Assembly (NCBI RefSeq): GCF_033097525.1
Contig: NZ_CP109907.1
Location: forward strand, 1,364,001 to 1,428,000
Origin: Sphingobacterium sp. UGAL515B_05
Lineage (GTDB): Bacteria; Bacteroidota; Bacteroidia; Sphingobacteriales; Sphingobacteriaceae
DNA length: 64,000 nt
Direction of reading: 5' to 3'
The notes beneath the pieces were generated by a model that made no database searches, had not been told where the DNA came from, and saw nothing but the letters and a program-made list of their open reading frames with translations. This document shows positions 27,673-37,352 of this stretch, piece by piece; position 1 is the stretch's first letter, and each line of letters begins with the position of its first letter. A program made the translations under genes and the position numbers.

Positions 27673-27753
27673 TTAAAGCACCAAACGATACGGTCGAATT
27701 TGAGCTGCCAATGCATACAATAAGGAGCAACTTAACTCGGCAGTATGTTTAGT

Positions 27754-28611
27754 TTATAGACTATTTCTATTGATCCGCAAGAATTCGATAACCTCGTCCT
27801 TCTTCTCTTCCAACTTGCCTTTCTTTTCCGTAAATTGGTGATTATAGATGGTCAGGTACTGATGGTCGTCCGTTTCAGATTCATATACTTCGGCAGTGGC
27901 AAAAGAGAAATGCTCTTCTTCATCCGAAAGATGGTCATACACATAGGCAAAATCATGATTACCCAAGGAGCTTACTACAGCATCTTTATCCGCCACGAAT
28001 TTTAACCTTCCGGGTAATGTCCGTTTATTCATCCATGTTTCGTCTTTTTCAGAAAAAGGGTAAATAGTAATACCCCGGAATGCCATAATAATTGGGGTAA
28101 TCAGAATAATACCCATTTCAATGGCCCACACGGCCCACAACATACCGCCCGAAACCGGACTCTTTTTCAAGGTGAAAGTGCCGACTTCATTTAAACCCTG
28201 CATCGCTTCCCAAATAAATGAAGGGTGTAAGAAAAATGCTTTGAACCCCTCCAGATTAAAAGACGATTTTACCCAGGTATCTCCACCCATTGTCCCCTCC
28301 GCATTGTACATCAGCGACACAAAAAGAGCCCACTGGGCATAAAAACCTAAAATTGCAATCAGCAAAGTAATCAATATTGCAATGCCCTTATTTCTTAATT
28401 TCCATCGTTTGAAACAAAAATTAAGAACATAGAATATTCCAGCACCAAATCCCAATGTAATAAATACATTAAAATAAATAATAGGAATAAACCACTGCAA
28501 AGCGATGTAAACAATTGCCAGGACAACGGCACCCACTGTACCTAGCACAAGAGAGCCAATTAATGCCAAAGCAGGAGCCTTTCCCGAGGGCTTATAATAT
28601 AGATTTTCCAT
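27754..28611 (-). CDS. Predicted membrane protein, unknown function
   Basis: A 285-residue protein with about five transmembrane helices (about 15-35, 40-62, 75-95, near 130 and 155-178) and a soluble C-terminal part of ~100 residues. No catalytic or binding motif I recognise. The ATG at 28611 (MENLYYKPSGKAPA) is chosen over an upstream TTG. It shares the terminator at 27636-27672 with the sulfur operon and is divergent from the M1 peptidase gene. Similar proteins seem limited to Sphingobacteria-type genomes, which is an impression, not a search result. Confidence 0.65.
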   Translation of the reverse strand: MENLYYKPSGKAPALALIGSLVLGTVGAVVLAIVYIALQWFIPIIYFNVFITLGFGAGIFYVLNFCFKRWKLRNKGIAILITLLIAILGFYAQWALFVSLMYNAEGTMGGDTWVKSSFNLEGFKAFFLHPSFIWEAMQGLNEVGTFTLKKSPVSGGMLWAVWAIEMGIILITPIIMAFRGITIYPFSEKDETWMNKRTLPGRLKFVADKDAVVSSLGNHDFAYVYDHLSDEEEHFSFATAEVYESETDDHQYLTIYNHQFTEKKGKLEEKKDEVIEFLRINRNSL

Positions 28612-28759
28612 AAAAACAGTAAAATTGATTTTTAACTTAACAGATAAATCCCCTAACCAAAACCAAGCCAATTCTCCAAAGACCAGTCAATTTTCGTCAA
28701 GATTTGATGACATTAACTTCGTTACATTCGTTTAAGTGCCATTTATTGAGACAATTTTG

Positions 28760-28767
28760 TAAGTTTG
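28760..28767 (+). promoter_or_regulatory. Predicted -7 box of the M1 peptidase, leaderless
   Basis: TAAGTTTG ends 4 nt before the ATG at 28772, so transcription should start at or next to the start codon. No TTG at the -33 spacing. Confidence 0.5.
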
Positions 28768-28771
28768 GGGC

Positions 28772-30649
28772 ATGAAAATCAAAATAATATCCTTTTTTAC
28801 ACTTGCATGTGTATTAAATATTTGGGGGGCAGTAGCGAAGGCCCAAAGAAAAGGATTCTGGCAACAGAAAGTTGACTACAACATGGATGTCAACGTGGAT
28901 GAAAAAGCATATCAGTACGATGGAAAAATGACCTTGAAGTACAGCAATAATTCAGGGCAGTCACTAAAAAAGGTATATTTCCATTTATATTTTAATGCGT
29001 TTCAACCAGGATCGATGATGGATTACCGCTTAAAAAACATCAGTGATCCCGACAAGCGAATGGTCACTAACTTGGGTACAAAAGAAAAACCGGTATATCA
29101 AAGCCGTATCGGAGAGCTGAAAGCCAACCAAACTGGTTATCAAAAAATCAAAAGCTTAACAGTCAATGGTGCCAACACAACATTTAAAATTGATGGAACT
29201 ATTTTGGAGGTAACTTTACCAGTTGCAATCCAAGATGGGGAAACAGCACGTTTTGATATGGAATGGACCGCACAAGTTCCGGAACAAATCAGAAGAACTG
29301 GCCGAAATTCGGCCGAAGGTGTAGCACTATCTATGGCACAATGGTATCCGAAGATGGCTCAATTCGATGAATTCGGCTGGCATTTGGATGAATATACGGG
29401 CCGTGAGTTTATTGCCCCTTTTGGCAACTTTGACGTTACCATACACCTCAATAAAAATTATGTCGTTGGTGCCTCAGGTGTTCTTCAAAATCCATCAGAT
29501 GTTAAAGGCTATCAACCAAAAGCAAAAGTAAAAGCCGTCGACAATAAAGCAACCTGGCACTATAAGGCCCAAAATATCCACGATTTTGTGTGGGCTGCAG
29601 ACCCCAAATTTGTCGTGGATTCCGCCTCAAGTAAAAATGGCATAAGAGTGTATACCGTGTTCTTGCCAACGGACAAAGAAGTGATCTCGAATTGGAAAAC
29701 AGCAATAGGACTTTCTACCGAATTCTTTGACTTCTGTAGTGCGAAGTTTGGTAAATATCCATGGCCAACTTATACCATCATTCAAGGTGGAGATGGCGGA
29801 ATGGAATATGGTACAGCTACGCTTATCACAGGTGGCCGCAATCTAAAAAGCCTTGTCGGTGTAATATTCCATGAATCGGCACACTCTTGGTACCAACAAT
29901 TGTTTGGGATCAACGAAACCGTAGATGAATGGTTTGATGAGGGCTTCACATCCTATGTCGAAGAGCTGGCTATGCAGCATATCTTTGAAAAAAGAGGTGC
30001 CATAGCATCTAACCCACAAATTGCAGCCTACCGTGGATATTACAAATTGGCCCTTTCAGGTAAAGAGGAACCAATGAGTTTACTGGCAGATTATTATAAC
30101 ACCAACTATGGCTACAGCAACGAAGCATACAACAAAGGTGCCGTGCTTGCAGAACAATTGGGTTATATTATTGGTCAGGAAAATTTAGAAAAAACCTTCT
30201 TGAAATTCTATGATATCTGGAAGTTTAAACATCCGACACCAAATGATTTCAAACGCGTGGCTGAAGATGTTTCCGGTATCAACTTGAAATGGTATTTCAA
30301 CCTATTTATCAATACGACACGTCAAATCGATTACGCCATTGAAAAAGTAACAGATACAGAAATCCTATTGGCCAATAAGTCCAATTTTGCCATGCCACTG
30401 GATATTCTGGTAGAATACACCGACGGAAGCAAAGAATTATTTTATATCCCTTTGCGTGAAATGCGTGGAGAAAAACCGGAAGAGCATTTTGACATTTACA
30501 AAGGTGTCAAAAGAACCGTGCTTGAGGATTGGTTCTGGACCAAACCCGACTATACTATCCATGTGTCGAAAACACCAAAAACGGTAACAATTGATCCTTC
30601 ATTGCGATTAGCGGATGTAGAATCGGCAAACAACAGTTTTAGTAAGTAA
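28772..30649 (+). CDS. M1-family zinc metallopeptidase
   Basis: A 625-residue exported aminopeptidase-type enzyme. The signal peptide covers about residues 1-23. An N-terminal beta domain (about 30-230) precedes the catalytic domain with GGDGGMEYGTATLI (the GxMEN-like substrate motif, near 345) and the zinc site HESAHSW (HExxH, near 368) with the third ligand Glu in WFDEGFTSYVEE 18 residues on. The helical C-terminal domain is short. It probably trims peptides in the periplasm. Its own near-leaderless promoter precedes it and an intrinsic terminator follows. Confidence 0.92.
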   Translation: MKIKIISFFTLACVLNIWGAVAKAQRKGFWQQKVDYNMDVNVDEKAYQYDGKMTLKYSNNSGQSLKKVYFHLYFNAFQPGSMMDYRLKNISDPDKRMVTNLGTKEKPVYQSRIGELKANQTGYQKIKSLTVNGANTTFKIDGTILEVTLPVAIQDGETARFDMEWTAQVPEQIRRTGRNSAEGVALSMAQWYPKMAQFDEFGWHLDEYTGREFIAPFGNFDVTIHLNKNYVVGASGVLQNPSDVKGYQPKAKVKAVDNKATWHYKAQNIHDFVWAADPKFVVDSASSKNGIRVYTVFLPTDKEVISNWKTAIGLSTEFFDFCSAKFGKYPWPTYTIIQGGDGGMEYGTATLITGGRNLKSLVGVIFHESAHSWYQQLFGINETVDEWFDEGFTSYVEELAMQHIFEKRGAIASNPQIAAYRGYYKLALSGKEEPMSLLADYYNTNYGYSNEAYNKGAVLAEQLGYIIGQENLEKTFLKFYDIWKFKHPTPNDFKRVAEDVSGINLKWYFNLFINTTRQIDYAIEKVTDTEILLANKSNFAMPLDILVEYTDGSKELFYIPLREMRGEKPEEHFDIYKGVKRTVLEDWFWTKPDYTIHVSKTPKTVTIDPSLRLADVESANNSFSK

Positions 30650-30692
30650 CTACATATATTTCCCATTATCCGAACAGATGGGAAAATCAAGG

Positions 30693-30740
30693 CAGCTTCC
30701 AAACCAAATATATACGACGCGGTTTGGAAGCTGTTTTTTT
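30693..30740 (+). terminator. Terminator of the M1 peptidase gene
   Basis: A 13-bp perfect stem, CAGCTTCCAAACC (30693-30705) with its complement at 30721-30733, 15-nt loop, followed by seven T on the plus strand. It also marks the end of the convergent GH43-like gene. Confidence 0.87.
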
Positions 30741-30751
30741 AATTCCATGGA

Positions 30752-31873
30752 TTATATACCCTTAAGCGGAATAACCATATTCCATGTACGTTCAAATTGA
30801 TAGGGCTCTGAACCATCTCCCGTAGCAGCAAACAAATGAGTAGGCTTCCCATTTTCAAATAGTAAAAACGGTCGTTCAAAATTGGCCTGATGACTCGTCG
30901 TGCCATCATCCCATTGAATTGTTTTAGAATAAGCTTTTACAGACTTCGAAAGATGCCAATCTATGCCATCTTTGGAATAAGCATGTATTCCGCCACCCTC
31001 TTCACCGCAGATCTTTCCGTAACGGTCCTTCATAATAAGTTCAAACTGCTGACCGTTATACCAGACAAATGGATCTTCTACATCATTTTCATGGTTTTGG
31101 TCCGTATGAAATGAAAAAATAGGCTTGTCCGATAAACGGCGATAAGGTCCGAGGAAAGAATCCGCTTGTGCGGCTCCCAATAAAAGAGGTGGATTATAAT
31201 TTACCGGAGAAGATTTATAAACTAAATAAACCTTTCCGTTCGGTAAGACAACTGGCGAAGGATTTGATGTAATGGAGGCATCCCATTCCCCTTTTCGGGG
31301 ATTCAAAATCGGTTGATCAACTCTTTTCCATGGCCCTGCAATTGACTTGGAATAGGCCATCCCAATACGTTTATGCATCCAGGCTTTCTGGCCTAAGCCC
31401 GACTCCCATACGTTTTCTGTAAAAGAGGGATTTGGTTCGTCATAGTTATTACCAAAGTAATAAAGCACATAATAGTCACCATTTTTTACAATTCGAGGAT
31501 TGTGTGTCGTACAGCCATCAAAATATTGCTTCCCCCGAGCAGGCAGTACAACTTCAACAAATTCGTATGGCCCTTCAGCGGTATCTGAAATAGCCCTGAC
31601 GACTTCGGAATTTGTCACCCAATTACCAAAGCCATATTGTTTGCTCCAACGCGAAGCAAACATATGATATCGTCCATCTTCTCCTTTTATGACCGATGGA
31701 TCCCAAATCCAATAATCTTTCATCGCAAATCCTCCTCCTTTTGGCGCCGGTAATAACTTATCTATAAAGGAGTCTTCAAGACTGTCCCTCAAAGCATATC
31801 CATGGTTTGAAAATATGAAGAAGCCAGAAACACAGGCTACATTTTTCAGAAAGTCTCGACGAGAGGTTTTCAT
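30752..31873 (-). CDS. GH43-like glycoside hydrolase with Tat signal
   Basis: A 373-residue protein with a clear twin-arginine signal, SRRDFLKNVACVSGFFIFS, at residues 3-21. The mature part reads as a five-bladed beta-propeller of the GH43/GH117/DUF-like clan: WIWDPSVIKGEDGRYHMFASRW near 52 (the catalytic base Asp type), AYSKSIAGPWKRVDQPILNPRKG near 175, DASITSNPSPVVL near 200 and NDVEDPFVWYNG near 270. Substrate cannot be told; arabinan-, agar- or galactan-type sugars are all possible. No transporter or sus genes adjoin it. Its Tat motif shows that this organism is likely to have a working Tat pathway, which bears on UreC. Confidence 0.78.
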   Translation of the reverse strand: MKTSRRDFLKNVACVSGFFIFSNHGYALRDSLEDSFIDKLLPAPKGGGFAMKDYWIWDPSVIKGEDGRYHMFASRWSKQYGFGNWVTNSEVVRAISDTAEGPYEFVEVVLPARGKQYFDGCTTHNPRIVKNGDYYVLYYFGNNYDEPNPSFTENVWESGLGQKAWMHKRIGMAYSKSIAGPWKRVDQPILNPRKGEWDASITSNPSPVVLPNGKVYLVYKSSPVNYNPPLLLGAAQADSFLGPYRRLSDKPIFSFHTDQNHENDVEDPFVWYNGQQFELIMKDRYGKICGEEGGGIHAYSKDGIDWHLSKSVKAYSKTIQWDDGTTSHQANFERPFLLFENGKPTHLFAATGDGSEPYQFERTWNMVIPLKGI

Positions 31874-32249
31874 ACGTTTTACATTTATTAGAAGAAAATA
31901 ATTCGTTTTTTAATCTATTTGCTAGGCTCCCATGAAATAATTTACACGCGACTCGTACCGATAGCTTTTTTATTTTTTAGAAGGAAACTTTTGAATTTAC
32001 TCCTCCTTCATCTGAAATTAGGTGTTATATTGGTGCTTTCTACCAACAAATATTGACAACAAGATAAAGAATAACTAGCTTGTTATCAATCTTCTTTTAG
32101 ATAATTCTTCCATCCTATTGCACTTTCTTTTTAAATCACTTCGTGTGCGGGCGGAAGAGTCCGACGAATATTTCTGGATATATCGTCGAGAAAGAAGAAA
32201 TAATACGAATAAGAAGCGAAGTTGGTCAGGTCTTGGTATATTTGTCCCC
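31874..32249. other. Intergenic region between GH43-like gene and hemW
   Basis: No gene is evident in these 376 bp. Near hemW a short inverted repeat, CGACGA (32162-32167) / TCGTCG (32183-32188), lies about 50 bp before the -7 box. The rest is AT-rich with no consensus promoter for the minus-strand gene. Confidence 0.4.
32237..32244 (+). promoter_or_regulatory. Predicted hemW -7 box, near-leaderless
   Basis: TATATTTG matches TAnnTTTG and ends 5 nt before the ATG at 32250. No -33 TTG at the proper spacing. Confidence 0.5.
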
Positions 32250-33377
32250 ATGATTTATGTCCATATCCCTTTCTGTAAACAGGCTTGTCATTACTGTGAC
32301 TTCCATTTTAGCACGTCACTACAATACAAAAGTGAGATGATCAATGCCATACGACGGGAAATCGAGCTCAGAGCAGCCTATTTGGAAGACAAAAAGGTCG
32401 AATCGATCTATTTTGGTGGAGGCACGCCATCCTTATTGGAAGCTGAAGAGATCGCACGGATCATCGATACGATAGCAATGCATTTTGACATCGTAAATCA
32501 GGCTGAAATTACGTTGGAAGCAAACCCCGACGATCTAAATGCAGCCAAAGTAAACAGTCTGCGGAATACAGCAATCAATCGATTCAGCATAGGCATACAG
32601 TCATTCTTTGAAGAGGATCTTAAATGGATGAACAGAGCACATAATCAGCAGGAAGCACTGGCTTCTATCATGCGGGTGCAAGATGCGGGCTTTGAAAATA
32701 TTACCTGTGATCTTATTTATGGCTACCCACTGTTGACTGATGAGAAATGGCGCCACAATATGCAACAGCTGATTGACTTTGAAATTCCCCATATTTCTTC
32801 GTATTCCATGACCGTAGAAAATAAGACAGCATTGGATCACTTCATTAAAAAAGGCTTAAGTCCAGCTATAGATTCTGATCAGGCAGCGGATCAGATGAGT
32901 CTTCTTATCCATACATTGAAAGCCGCGGGATATGAACAATATGAAATTTCCAATTTTGCAAAAAATGGCCTTTATGCACGTCATAACACAAATTATTGGA
33001 AAGGCAAACATTATCTTGGTATAGGCCCTTCAGCACATTCGTTCAATGGAACTTCCAGAGCTTGGAATGTTTCCAACAACGCGAAATATATGACCTCAAT
33101 CAATTCAAACCAACTTCCCCTAGAAATTGAGGAGCTTTCTACGCTGGACCAGATCAACGAAAGTATCATGACTTCGCTGAGAACCATGTGGGGACTGGAT
33201 TTGATTGCGCTGGAAAGCAAATTCGGGCAATCTGTCAAAAACCGAGTCCTAAAGGATGCTGAACCATTTCTAGGAGAGAAAAATCTCGTTTTGGAAGAAA
33301 ACAAATTACGCTTGACGGATCCCGGTAAATTAATGGCTGATCATATCATGTCTGAATTATTTATAATAGAGGATTAA
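32250..33377 (+). CDS. hemW: HemW-type radical-SAM protein
   Basis: HemW is a haem chaperone-like relative of the oxygen-independent coproporphyrinogen oxidase HemN. The 375-residue protein starts MIYVHIPFCKQACHYCDFHFS; the radical-SAM cluster motif is CxxxCxxC, with DF following, as usual for HemW rather than HemN. Further motifs: SIYFGGGTPSLLEA near 55, and FSIGIQSFFEEDLKWMNRAH near 113. The HemW C-terminal domain is present (GIGPSAHSFNG). The ATG at 32250 is chosen; an upstream in-frame TTG would add 44 non-family residues. True HemN activity is unlikely because HemN proteins have extra N-terminal residues. Confidence 0.9.
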   Translation: MIYVHIPFCKQACHYCDFHFSTSLQYKSEMINAIRREIELRAAYLEDKKVESIYFGGGTPSLLEAEEIARIIDTIAMHFDIVNQAEITLEANPDDLNAAKVNSLRNTAINRFSIGIQSFFEEDLKWMNRAHNQQEALASIMRVQDAGFENITCDLIYGYPLLTDEKWRHNMQQLIDFEIPHISSYSMTVENKTALDHFIKKGLSPAIDSDQAADQMSLLIHTLKAAGYEQYEISNFAKNGLYARHNTNYWKGKHYLGIGPSAHSFNGTSRAWNVSNNAKYMTSINSNQLPLEIEELSTLDQINESIMTSLRTMWGLDLIALESKFGQSVKNRVLKDAEPFLGEKNLVLEENKLRLTDPGKLMADHIMSELFIIED

Positions 33378-33481
33378 CAAATAAATCACTAATATTTTAT
33401 TAAAATAATAATATTACAAGTATTTACATTCAAAAAATTACGAAAATAAAAATATAAATCTATTTTCTAGGCGGTTTGTAC

Positions 33482-33489
33482 TATGTTTG
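33482..33489 (+). promoter_or_regulatory. Predicted -7 box of the GAPDH gene
   Basis: TATGTTTG matches TAnnTTTG and ends 22 nt before the ATG at 33512. No clear -33 element. Confidence 0.45.
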
Positions 33490-33511
33490 CAACATAATCT
33501 ATTATAAAATT

Positions 33512-34963
33512 ATGATGTCACACAAGCCATCTTTTGATTTAGAGATCAAAAGTTACAGAGAGCAACAAAACGCTGCCGTAAGCTTAATGCAAATTGTCAG
33601 TAACCTGTGGTATAACCACGCTATTGAACTTGTCTTTTTTCGAAATCAACTCATTGATGTAAAATCGAGTTCAATTCTCAACCTGATCAAGGAAAGCGTC
33701 CTCCTTACCGACGAGCCATTCCATATTTTTGACATCCTTCACACAGCACAGGTATTGGAAAAACTCACGCTATCACCTGCGCGTATCGATATCGGAAAAC
33801 TTACCTTACAGGTCAAGAAACAGACTATTGACAACAACGATCTGCCTAGTTTTATTACAAATGAATTAAAAGATATCAATCAACAAGCGGAATTAAAACC
33901 ACGCGATGTTGTGCTTTATGGATTTGGCCGTATCGGCCGTTTACTCGCCCGAGAGCTTATGCATAAAGCCGGTGCTGGACAGCAGCTTCGCCTTCGTGCC
34001 ATTGTAACGCGAGACGCCAATGATAGCAAGTCCATATTGAAAAGAGCGACACTATTAAAAACAGATTCCATACATGGTGCATTCGAAGGCGACGTACAGG
34101 TCGACATTCCAAATCAAGCACTTATTATCAATGGCATCACTGTCCACCTTATCTCTGCCAAACAGCCAGAGGACATCGATTACACCTATTATGGAATACA
34201 GCATGCTTTAGTCGTCGACAATACGGGTGCTTTTCGAGATGAGCAAGAACTGAGTCGCCACCTGAAATCCAGAGGTGCCGCCCAAGTTTTATTAACAGCA
34301 CCCGGAAAAGGTGTTCCAAATATCGTATACGCAGTCAACGAAAATGATATTGACGTGCAACAGCATGCGATATTTTCCGCCGCTTCCTGTACGACCAACG
34401 CAATCTCTCCTATTTTGGCGGTCCTTGAAAATAGAATAGGCATTGAAAAAGGGCATATAGAAACCATACATTCCTATACTAACGACCAGAATCTTGTCGA
34501 CAATATGCACAAGAAGTCCAGACGGGGCCGTGCCGCAGCGCTCAATATGGTGATCACAGAAACTGGAGCGGGGGCTGCCGTTTCTAAAGTATTGCCTTCC
34601 CTGAAGGGCAAACTGACCTCCAATGCCATTCGCGTTCCCGTACCAAATGGATCATTGGCAATTTTAAATCTCGAAATTAAATCTAAAACTAACGTCGAAG
34701 AAATCAATGCACTTTTAAAAGAGGCATCACTACAGGGTGACCTTGTCGAACAGATTAAATTTTCTAAAGATGATGAACTCGTTTCTTCAGATATCATAGG
34801 CTCCACTGCCGCTGCGATCGTGGATGCTCCAGCGACGATAGTCTCGGCAGATGGCAGGAATGTCATTCTATATGTCTGGTACGACAATGAATACGGATAT
34901 TCCCATCAGGTAATGCGCTTATCTCGTCATATTACCGGCGTAAGAAGGTATACCTATTATTAG
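33512..34963 (+). CDS. Long-form glyceraldehyde-3-phosphate dehydrogenase
   Basis: An enzyme that oxidises glyceraldehyde-3-phosphate to 1,3-bisphosphoglycerate with NAD(P). The 483-residue protein is about 140 residues longer than classic GAPDH (~335). The extra part is N-terminal and helical (HKPSFDLEIKSYREQQNAA through about residue 130). The Rossmann motif GFGRIGRL begins near residue 137. The catalytic Cys is at about 293 in SAASCTTNAISPIL, the His is in ETIHSYTNDQN, and the C-terminal end has WYDNEYGYSHQ. The long form is known in gamma-proteobacteria and Bacteroidota and may act in gluconeogenesis. Start could be 33512 or 33515. Confidence 0.88.
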   Translation: MMSHKPSFDLEIKSYREQQNAAVSLMQIVSNLWYNHAIELVFFRNQLIDVKSSSILNLIKESVLLTDEPFHIFDILHTAQVLEKLTLSPARIDIGKLTLQVKKQTIDNNDLPSFITNELKDINQQAELKPRDVVLYGFGRIGRLLARELMHKAGAGQQLRLRAIVTRDANDSKSILKRATLLKTDSIHGAFEGDVQVDIPNQALIINGITVHLISAKQPEDIDYTYYGIQHALVVDNTGAFRDEQELSRHLKSRGAAQVLLTAPGKGVPNIVYAVNENDIDVQQHAIFSAASCTTNAISPILAVLENRIGIEKGHIETIHSYTNDQNLVDNMHKKSRRGRAAALNMVITETGAGAAVSKVLPSLKGKLTSNAIRVPVPNGSLAILNLEIKSKTNVEEINALLKEASLQGDLVEQIKFSKDDELVSSDIIGSTAAAIVDAPATIVSADGRNVILYVWYDNEYGYSHQVMRLSRHITGVRRYTYY

Positions 34964-35020
34964 GGACCAGTATAAAGCATCAAGAAGAACAAGAATAAAT
35001 AAATCACGCGGAACCGGTGG

Positions 35021-35059
35021 AATATAGGCGGCGGCAGTACAGCTACCGCTTATATTTTT
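35021..35059 (+). terminator. Terminator of the GAPDH gene
   Basis: AATATAGGCGG (35021-35031) pairs with CCGCTTATATT (35046-35056) with one G-U pair in RNA, followed by TTTT on the plus strand. It overlaps the stop codon of the convergent kdtA gene (35050). Confidence 0.55.
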
Positions 35060-36294
35060 ACAGGATTGCTTTTGAGGTATTTCATAATGATCGGTGTTGC
35101 ACCTGCTTTCTGCAGAACATATTCACGGGCCAGTTTTCCGGCCTTTTGACGGACAGTCTGATCTTGCAAAACAGCAAAGACTTTCTTTAATTCTTTAGCA
35201 CTGGCAATGGCGAAACCTGATCCATTTTTCACAAGATCTTTCGCCTCCTGAAACTTCTTGAAATTTGGTCCAAATAGAACCGGTATGCCATAAGTTGCGG
35301 CTTCGAGTGTGTTATGTATCCCCACGCCAAAACCACCACCAATATAGGCCAGTTGGCCATACCCATACAAAGACGAAAGCATACCAATGTTATCGATAAC
35401 CAGTACCTTTGAATCGGCTATTATTGCGGCATCGTAGGTAGCCATACCCGAAAAGCGGAGTGCCTTCGGCCAAAGCTTAAAAATGCTCGCTAAATGTGAT
35501 TCGTTAATTTCATGCGGAGCCAAGATCAGCTTATAGTCTGAATAATCCAGAAGCAATTCCTGTAGCGCCTGCTCATCCTCGGGCCAGGTACTTCCTGCAA
35601 CCAAGGCCGGATTTTCACCAATAAATTGGCTGATCTCGGGAATCATTTTTCTGCTTTTAGGAATGTCTACTACACGATCAAAACGTGTATCTCCGGCTAA
35701 CCCGGCATTCCGTATCCCAAATTCTTTCAAAAGACGTACACTTTCTTCATTTTGCACAAAGAAGTAAGTCACATAACTTAAAATTTTCAGAAAAAAAGTA
35801 CCATAGGCCTGAAAGAAAATCTGATCGGGTCTAAATATTGCTGAGATCAAAAACAAGGGAATGCCCCGTCTATGCAGGCCTTCAAAAAAATAATACCAAT
35901 ATTCATATTTCGTAAACACAGCAAAACTTGGATTGATCAAGTCGAGAAAAAGCCGTGCGTGCTGAGAAGTATCGTAGGGGAGGTAAAAAACATAATCGGC
36001 CAAAGCAGTGTTTTTTCTGATTTCATAGCCAGAGGGAGAGTAAAATGTTACAATTATTTTATGATCCAAATAATTATTTTTCACCGCTTCCAGGACAGGT
36101 CTTCCTTGCTCAAATTCCCCCAATGAAGCAAAGTGAAACCAAATATGTTTTTGGGAAGAATCAACCGTTTGTTTCATCCTCGAATACCAGTCTTTTCGTC
36201 CCGCTACCATGAGCTTGGCTTTGGCATGAAAAGGAGCCAAAATACGCAGTAAGAGTCCATAAAGAAAGATTCCAATTGAATAAAGCAAACGCAT
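35050..36294 (-). CDS. kdtA: 3-deoxy-D-manno-octulosonic acid transferase
   Basis: KdtA (WaaA) moves Kdo from CMP-Kdo to lipid IVA in the inner membrane. The 414-residue protein has an N-terminal membrane anchor (about 1-20). The acceptor half has HIWFHFASLGEFEQGRPVLEA (about 50-70) with the catalytic Glu, and VTFYSPSGYEIRKN near 84. The GT-B C-terminal half has GSTWPEDEQAL and LAPHEINESHL, then LAYIGGGFGVGIHNTLEAATYGIPVLFGPN near 320, all family motifs. A perfect -7 box (36321-36328) lies 26 nt upstream. It completes the lipid A to Kdo route with lpxA/C/D in this window. Confidence 0.93.
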   Translation of the reverse strand: MRLLYSIGIFLYGLLLRILAPFHAKAKLMVAGRKDWYSRMKQTVDSSQKHIWFHFASLGEFEQGRPVLEAVKNNYLDHKIIVTFYSPSGYEIRKNTALADYVFYLPYDTSQHARLFLDLINPSFAVFTKYEYWYYFFEGLHRRGIPLFLISAIFRPDQIFFQAYGTFFLKILSYVTYFFVQNEESVRLLKEFGIRNAGLAGDTRFDRVVDIPKSRKMIPEISQFIGENPALVAGSTWPEDEQALQELLLDYSDYKLILAPHEINESHLASIFKLWPKALRFSGMATYDAAIIADSKVLVIDNIGMLSSLYGYGQLAYIGGGFGVGIHNTLEAATYGIPVLFGPNFKKFQEAKDLVKNGSGFAIASAKELKKVFAVLQDQTVRQKAGKLAREYVLQKAGATPIIMKYLKSNPVKI

Positions 36295-36320
36295 GTTTTT
36301 AAAATAATGTTTATCTTAGT

Positions 36321-36328
36321 CAAAGATA
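36321..36328 (-). promoter_or_regulatory. Predicted kdtA -7 box
   Basis: TATCTTTG on the minus strand matches TAnnTTTG and ends 26 nt before the kdtA ATG. No clear -33 TTG. Confidence 0.45.
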
Positions 36329-36359
36329 TTAAACCCATTTCATTAAACGGAACCATTGA

Positions 36360-37352
36360 GTGGAAAATAAACATCGCAAACGGATTTTGATAACAGGAGC
36401 AGCGGGCTTCCTCGGCTCTCACCTTTGCGATCGCTTTATTGCCGAAGATTACGATGTCATTGGAATGGACAACCTAATTACCGGAGATCTACAGAATATA
36501 GCCCATTTATTTAAGTTGGAAAATTTTGACTTCTATCATCACGATGTCTCAAAATTTGTCCACGTTCCCGGGCACTTGGATTATATCCTGCATTTCGCTT
36601 CGCCAGCCAGTCCCGTTGATTACCTTAAAATTCCGATACAAACATTGAAGGTAGGATCTTTGGGCACACATAATCTCTTGGGCCTAGCGCGTGCTAAACA
36701 AGCACGGATCTTGGTAGCCTCCACCTCTGAAGTTTATGGCGATCCACTGGTATCACCACAATCCGAGGACTACTGGGGCAATGTAAATCCCGTGGGACCT
36801 CGCGGTGTATACGATGAAGCGAAGCGCTTCCAAGAGGCAATAACGATGGCCTATCACAATGCACACGGTCTGGAGACCCGTATTGTCAGAATATTTAACA
36901 CCTTTGGTTCCAGAATGCGTCTCAATGACGGTCGAGCTATCCCCACCTTTATCGCACAAGCGATACGCGGCGAAGACATCACGATTTTTGGGGATGGTTC
37001 ACAGACACGATCATTCTGTTATATTGACGACCAGGTCGAAGGCATTTTTCGCTTGTTGCATTCGGCATGTGCAACACCTATAAATATTGGTAATCCAGAC
37101 GAAATTAGCTTACTGCAATTGGCCCATGAAATTGTCGAATTGACCGGCAGTTCGAGTAAAATTATCTACGAAACATTGCCAATCGATGATCCCAAACAAC
37201 GAAAACCTGATATTGGCTTGGCCAAATCAAAATTAGCCTGGGAACCTCAAGTAGACCGAAAAACAGGATTGAAAAAAACCATAGAATTTTACAAAAAGAT
37301 CCCTTTGGATACCTTATCACATAAAGACTTTACTTACTATAATCAACAATAA
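36360..37352 (+). CDS. UDP-glucuronate decarboxylase-like SDR protein
   Basis: A 330-residue extended short-chain dehydrogenase, most like UDP-glucuronate decarboxylase (UXS), which makes UDP-xylose. NAD motif [10 protein letters not shown] at about 13-22. [23 protein letters not shown] near 75 and [11 protein letters not shown] near 119 match UXS, as do [11 protein letters not shown] (catalytic Tyr-x3-Lys) near 150 and [16 protein letters not shown] near 178. It starts at a GTG and has a 1-nt overlap with galE. A related dTDP- or UDP-sugar epimerase/dehydratase is the alternative. Product would feed cell-surface polysaccharide. Confidence 0.85.
   Translation: MENKHRKRILITGAAGFLGSHLCDRFIAEDYDVIGMDNLITGDLQNIAHLFKLENFDFYHHDVSKFVHVPGHLDYILHFASPASPVDYLKIPIQTLKVGSLGTHNLLGLARAKQARILVASTSEVYGDPLVSPQSEDYWGNVNPVGPRGVYDEAKRFQEAITMAYHNAHGLETRIVRIFNTFGSRMRLNDGRAIPTFIAQAIRGEDITIFGDGSQTRSFCYIDDQVEGIFRLLHSACATPINIGNPDEISLLQLAHEIVELTGSSSKIIYETLPIDDPKQRKPDIGLAKSKLAWEPQVDRKTGLKKTIEFYKKIPLDTLSHKDFTYYNQQ

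Noticed and set aside
32162..32188. Inverted repeat CGACGA/TCGTCG before hemW as an operator
   Set aside because: Only six pairs with an uneven extension; noted in the spacer entry but too weak to stand alone.
33378..33420. AT-rich inverted repeat after hemW (TAATATT/AATATTA)
   Set aside because: No T run and only A-T pairs; too weak to call a terminator.
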